Below, piece by piece: positions 61,886 to 64,000 of a stretch of DNA of 64,000 nucleotides. Every line of letters begins with the position of its first letter. Position 1 is the first letter of the stretch. A program made the translations under genes and the position numbers. This DNA is from Nocardioides abyssi (lineage in GTDB: Bacteria; Actinomycetota; Actinomycetes; Propionibacteriales; Nocardioidaceae), in the NCBI RefSeq assembly GCF_030412915.1, contig NZ_JAUHJR010000003.1, positions 62,001-126,000 of the forward strand. Direction: 5' to 3'. Under the pieces are notes generated by a model. The model had not been told where the DNA came from and made no database searches. It saw only the letters and a list, made by a program, of their open reading frames with translations.

Positions 61886-61912
61886 TCGAACGTCTGTTCG
61901 GGAGGAACGCTA
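61886..61912 (-). promoter_or_regulatory. SOS (LexA) box and -10 of ruvCAB
   Basis: CGAACAGACGTTCG (61887-61900) matches the Gram-positive/mycobacterial LexA consensus with intact GAAC-N4-GTTC. A TAGCGT -10 lies at 61912-61907, so LexA bound here would cover the transcription start. The box ends 14 nt before the ruvC ATG. Confidence 0.85.
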
Positions 61913-61962
61913 GCCGTCGGCCCGGACGTACGCCGTCACGACACGCCCGCGGCGTACCTCGC

Positions 61963-62739
61963 TCAGGCGTCGGCGGCCTCGAGCTCGGCCATCACGTCGG
62001 CGGGGACGTCGACGTTGCTGAAGACGTCCTGCACGTCGTCGAGGTCCTCGAGGGCGTCGACGAGCTTGAAGACCTTGCCCGCGGCGGCCGCGTCGACCGG
62101 GATGTCCATCGTCGCGACGAACTGGATGTCCGCGGAGTCGTAGTCGATGCCGGCGGCCTGCAGCGCCGTGCGGACCGCGACGAGGTCGGTGGCCTCGGAG
62201 ATGACCTGGAACTGGTCGCCGAGGTCGTTGACCTCCTCGGCGCCGGCGTCGAGCGTGGCCTCGAGGACGTCGTCCTCGGAGACCTCCTTGCCGCCCTCTT
62301 GCGCCTTGGCGACCAGCACGACGCCCTTGCGGTTGAAGAGCCGCGAGACCGAGCCGGGGTCGGCCATGGTGCCGCCGTTGCGGGTGACCGCGGTGCGGAC
62401 CTCCATCGCGGCGCGGTTCTTGTTGTCGGTGAGGCACTCGACCAGCAGGCCGACGCCGGACGCGCCGTAGACCTCGTAGGTGATCGTCGTGTAGTCCGCG
62501 CCGCCGGTCTCGGCACCGGAGCCGCGCTTGACCGCGCGGTCGATGTTGTCGTTGGGGACCGAGGACTTCTTGGCCTTCTGGATCGCGTCGTAGAGCGTCG
62601 GGTTGCCGGAGGGGTCGCCGCCGCCCATGCGGGCCGCGACCTCGACGTTCTTGATCAGCTTGGCGAACATCTTGCCGCGCTTGGCGTCGATCGCGGCCTT
62701 CTTGTGCTTGGTGGTCGCCCACTTCGAGTGGCCAGACAT
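61963..62739 (-). CDS. yebC: YebC/PmpR family probable transcriptional or translational regulator
   Basis: 258 residues of the YebC family, which has been linked to both DNA binding and relief of polyproline stalling. [23 protein letters not shown] is the diagnostic N-terminus, followed by [38 protein letters not shown] and [12 protein letters not shown]. The C-terminal acidic end ([11 protein letters not shown]) is usual. It precedes ruvC by 90 nt, as in many bacteria. A GAGGGA stands 3 nt before the ATG. Confidence 0.96.
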   Translation of the reverse strand: MSGHSKWATTKHKKAAIDAKRGKMFAKLIKNVEVAARMGGGDPSGNPTLYDAIQKAKKSSVPNDNIDRAVKRGSGAETGGADYTTITYEVYGASGVGLLVECLTDNKNRAAMEVRTAVTRNGGTMADPGSVSRLFNRKGVVLVAKAQEGGKEVSEDDVLEATLDAGAEEVNDLGDQFQVISEATDLVAVRTALQAAGIDYDSADIQFVATMDIPVDAAAAGKVFKLVDALEDLDDVQDVFSNVDVPADVMAELEAADA

Positions 62740-62769
62740 GCGTCCCTCTTCCCGCGCCGGTCGTGTGCT

Positions 62770-62801
62770 GGTGCAGTCCCCTGCACCGACCGTCGATCCT
62801 A
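62770..62801 (-). promoter_or_regulatory. yebC promoter -10 and leader hairpin
   Basis: Minus-strand TAGGAT at 62801-62796 is followed in the leader by GGTGCAG/CTGCACC, a perfect 7-bp hairpin with a 4-nt loop (62770-62787). The leader is about 50 nt. Suggests yebC is transcribed independently of pdxT. Confidence 0.45.
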
Positions 62802-62830
62802 GCGGCGACCACCCCCGGTGGCCGACGAGG

Positions 62831-63406
62831 TCAGCGCACCAGGTCGACGAAGAGCTCGTGCACCCGGCCGTCGCCGCCCACCTCGGGGTGGAAGCTCGTG
62901 GCCAGCAGGTGGCCCTGGCGCACCGCGACGGGGTGGCCCGCCGCCTCGGCGAGCACCTCGACGCCCGGCCCGACCTCCTCGACCCACGGCGCCCGGATGA
63001 ACACCGCGTGCACCGGCGCGTCGATCCCGGTCACGGGCAGGTCGGTCTCGAACGAGTCGACCTGCCGGCCGAACGCGTTGCGCCGCACCGTCACGTCCAG
63101 CCCGCCGACCGTCTCCTGCCCCTCGGCGCCGTCGCGGACGTGGTCGGCGAGCAGGATCATCCCTGCGCACGTGCCGAACGCCGGCATGCCGCCCTGGATG
63201 CGCTTCCTGAGCGGGTCCAGGAGCTCGAAGGTGCGCAGCAGCTTGGCCATCGTCGTCGACTCACCACCGGGCAGGACGATCGCGTCGACCGCCTCGAGCT
63301 CGCTCGCCCGGCGGACCGTCGTCGCCCCCACGCCGAGGTCGGTCAGGGTGCGGACGTGCTCGCGCACGTCGCCCTGCAGGGCGAGGACGCCGATGGTGAG
63401 TGGCAC
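62831..63406 (-). CDS. pdxT: Pyridoxal 5'-phosphate synthase glutaminase subunit
   Basis: Class I amidotransferase that feeds ammonia to PdxS for PLP synthesis. 191 residues from GTG 63406. [14 protein letters not shown] is near the start, [16 protein letters not shown] near 45, the nucleophile in [13 protein letters not shown] near 80, and the His-Glu end [18 protein letters not shown]. The first 32 codons of a longer upstream frame lack family support. PdxS is usually adjacent but is not in this window. Confidence 0.95.
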   Translation of the reverse strand: MPLTIGVLALQGDVREHVRTLTDLGVGATTVRRASELEAVDAIVLPGGESTTMAKLLRTFELLDPLRKRIQGGMPAFGTCAGMILLADHVRDGAEGQETVGGLDVTVRRNAFGRQVDSFETDLPVTGIDAPVHAVFIRAPWVEEVGPGVEVLAEAAGHPVAVRQGHLLATSFHPEVGGDGRVHELFVDLVR

Positions 63407-63544
63407 GGGCTGGAGGCTACGACCCGCACGTGCTTGCCGCGGACTCCGCACCGGACGGACCCGGCCCTCCAGCTCCGGGACCAGTCGCGTGCCAAGGGAC
63501 ACCCGACGCGTCGGGGTCGCACGACCTCGTAGGGACGTCGTCCC

Positions 63545-64000
63545 TCAGCAGTGGTTCGTGACGTTGCGACGCTCCTGCACGCGGGACGCCGCCGCCGCGA
63601 TCCAACCCGATGCGTGCACCGCCTCGATGTCGACCCGGTACCTGTAGAAGGACCAGATGATCGCGTAGCGGTCCCTGATGGTGGCGTCCGGGACGATGGC
63701 GTCGCCGAACGAGTGTTGGCGGGCACTGCCGGCAGCTCGAAGGTGGCGAGCACCCGGGGGTTCTCACCGTCGATCTTGGTCACGGTGACGACGAACCGCG
63801 TGGCATCCGCCGAATACTTCCAGGTGAGGGTGACGGTGCGGGTCAGGCCGCCGCCGCTGCAGCTGATCTCCTGCGCTGACGGGATCGTGCGACCGGAGAA
63901 TGCGGAACCGCTCACCGCGGCGGCGTCGACCCACGCCGCACGGGTCCCTGGGAGCCCCCATATCGTCGCCACCGCCAGGGAGACGCTGAGGAGAAGACTG
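63545..64000 (-). pseudogene. Putative secreted protein, frameshifted, 5' end off window
   Basis: I do not recognise the family. From the right edge the frame reads LLLSVSLAVATIWGLPGTRA, a likely signal-peptide end, then DAAAVSGSAFSGRTIPSAQE, ISCSGGGLTRTVTLTWKYS and TKIDGENPRVLATFELP, a beta-rich extracellular-like domain. Near 63720 this frame loses sense, while the frame displaced by one base continues plausibly: HSFGDAIVPDATIRDRYAII, VDIEAVHASGWIAAAASRV and a final NHC before the stop at 63545. The two Cys could bond. A single-base indel, real or a sequencing error, is the simplest reading. Confidence 0.55.

Overview
The window is a very GC-rich stretch of actinobacterial chromosome. The gene content and order suggest the Nocardioidaceae (Nocardioides-like); this is an inference from mIHF, actinobacterial-type PriA, a PyrR-type pyrimidine operon, a mycobacterial-style SOS box and the dispersed CCGCTGGTYGAGG...TCTCGARACC palindromes. 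Nearly every gene is on the minus strand, so transcription runs from high to low coordinates. Only two genes are on the plus strand (22605-23012 and 51766-52995). I found no rRNA, tRNA, insertion sequence, phage gene or CRISPR array.

Layout in transcription order, right to left. 64000-53207: a frameshifted secreted-protein gene at the edge, then pdxT, yebC, ruvC-ruvA-ruvB behind a LexA box, yajC-secD-secF, apt and relA. 52996-53206: a convergent gap holding a long palindromic element. 51766-52995 (+): a DUF349 coiled-coil protein. 51618-47739: a metallo-hydrolase with a probable leaderless mRNA, hisS and aspS. 47532-41228: a five-gene oligopeptide-type ABC importer in the order permease C, binding protein, permease B, two ATPases. 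41217-28447: rarA, two small membrane or coiled-coil proteins, alaS, ruvX, mltG and a shikimate cluster (aroE, a prepilin peptidase, aroC, aroK, aroB, aroQ), then efp and nusB.

28377-21516 is an accessory redox islet: two paralogous FAD disulfide-reductase-like enzymes around a DUF1206 membrane protein, an orphan MinD/ParA-like ATPase with a Pro/Ala-rich N-terminus, a PPOX flavin oxidoreductase and a quinone reductase. It lies between nusB and pyrR, which I recall as much closer together in Streptomyces (nusB-bldD-pyrR).

21419-6429 is the complete UMP pathway in two PyrR-controlled units. The first is pyrR-pyrB-pyrC, followed by an HrpB helicase and a luciferase-like monooxygenase. The second is carA-carB-pyrD(class 2)-pyrK-pyrD-like-pyrF plus a small lipoprotein. 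Nearly identical 47-nt leader elements precede carA and pyrR. The block ends with mihF-gmk-rpoZ-coaBC-metK and a partial priA. metK and priA are separated by four tandem 121-bp repeats that fold on paper into cloverleaf-like cruciforms.

The most interesting points are: (1) the palindromic repeat family, in tandem, single, and half-copy (inside a coding sequence) forms; (2) the pyrK-linked second dihydroorotate dehydrogenase, which has lost the class 1 catalytic Cys motif and sits beside an intact class 2 enzyme; (3) the redox islet, whose two disulfide reductases keep the Cys pair but lack the His-Glu dyad; and (4) the duplicated PyrR leader. Twenty gene junctions overlap by 4 nt and four by 1 nt, indicating strong translational coupling. 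Everything here was read by eye without database searches. Start codons, especially GTG, TTG and CTG, are the least certain part.
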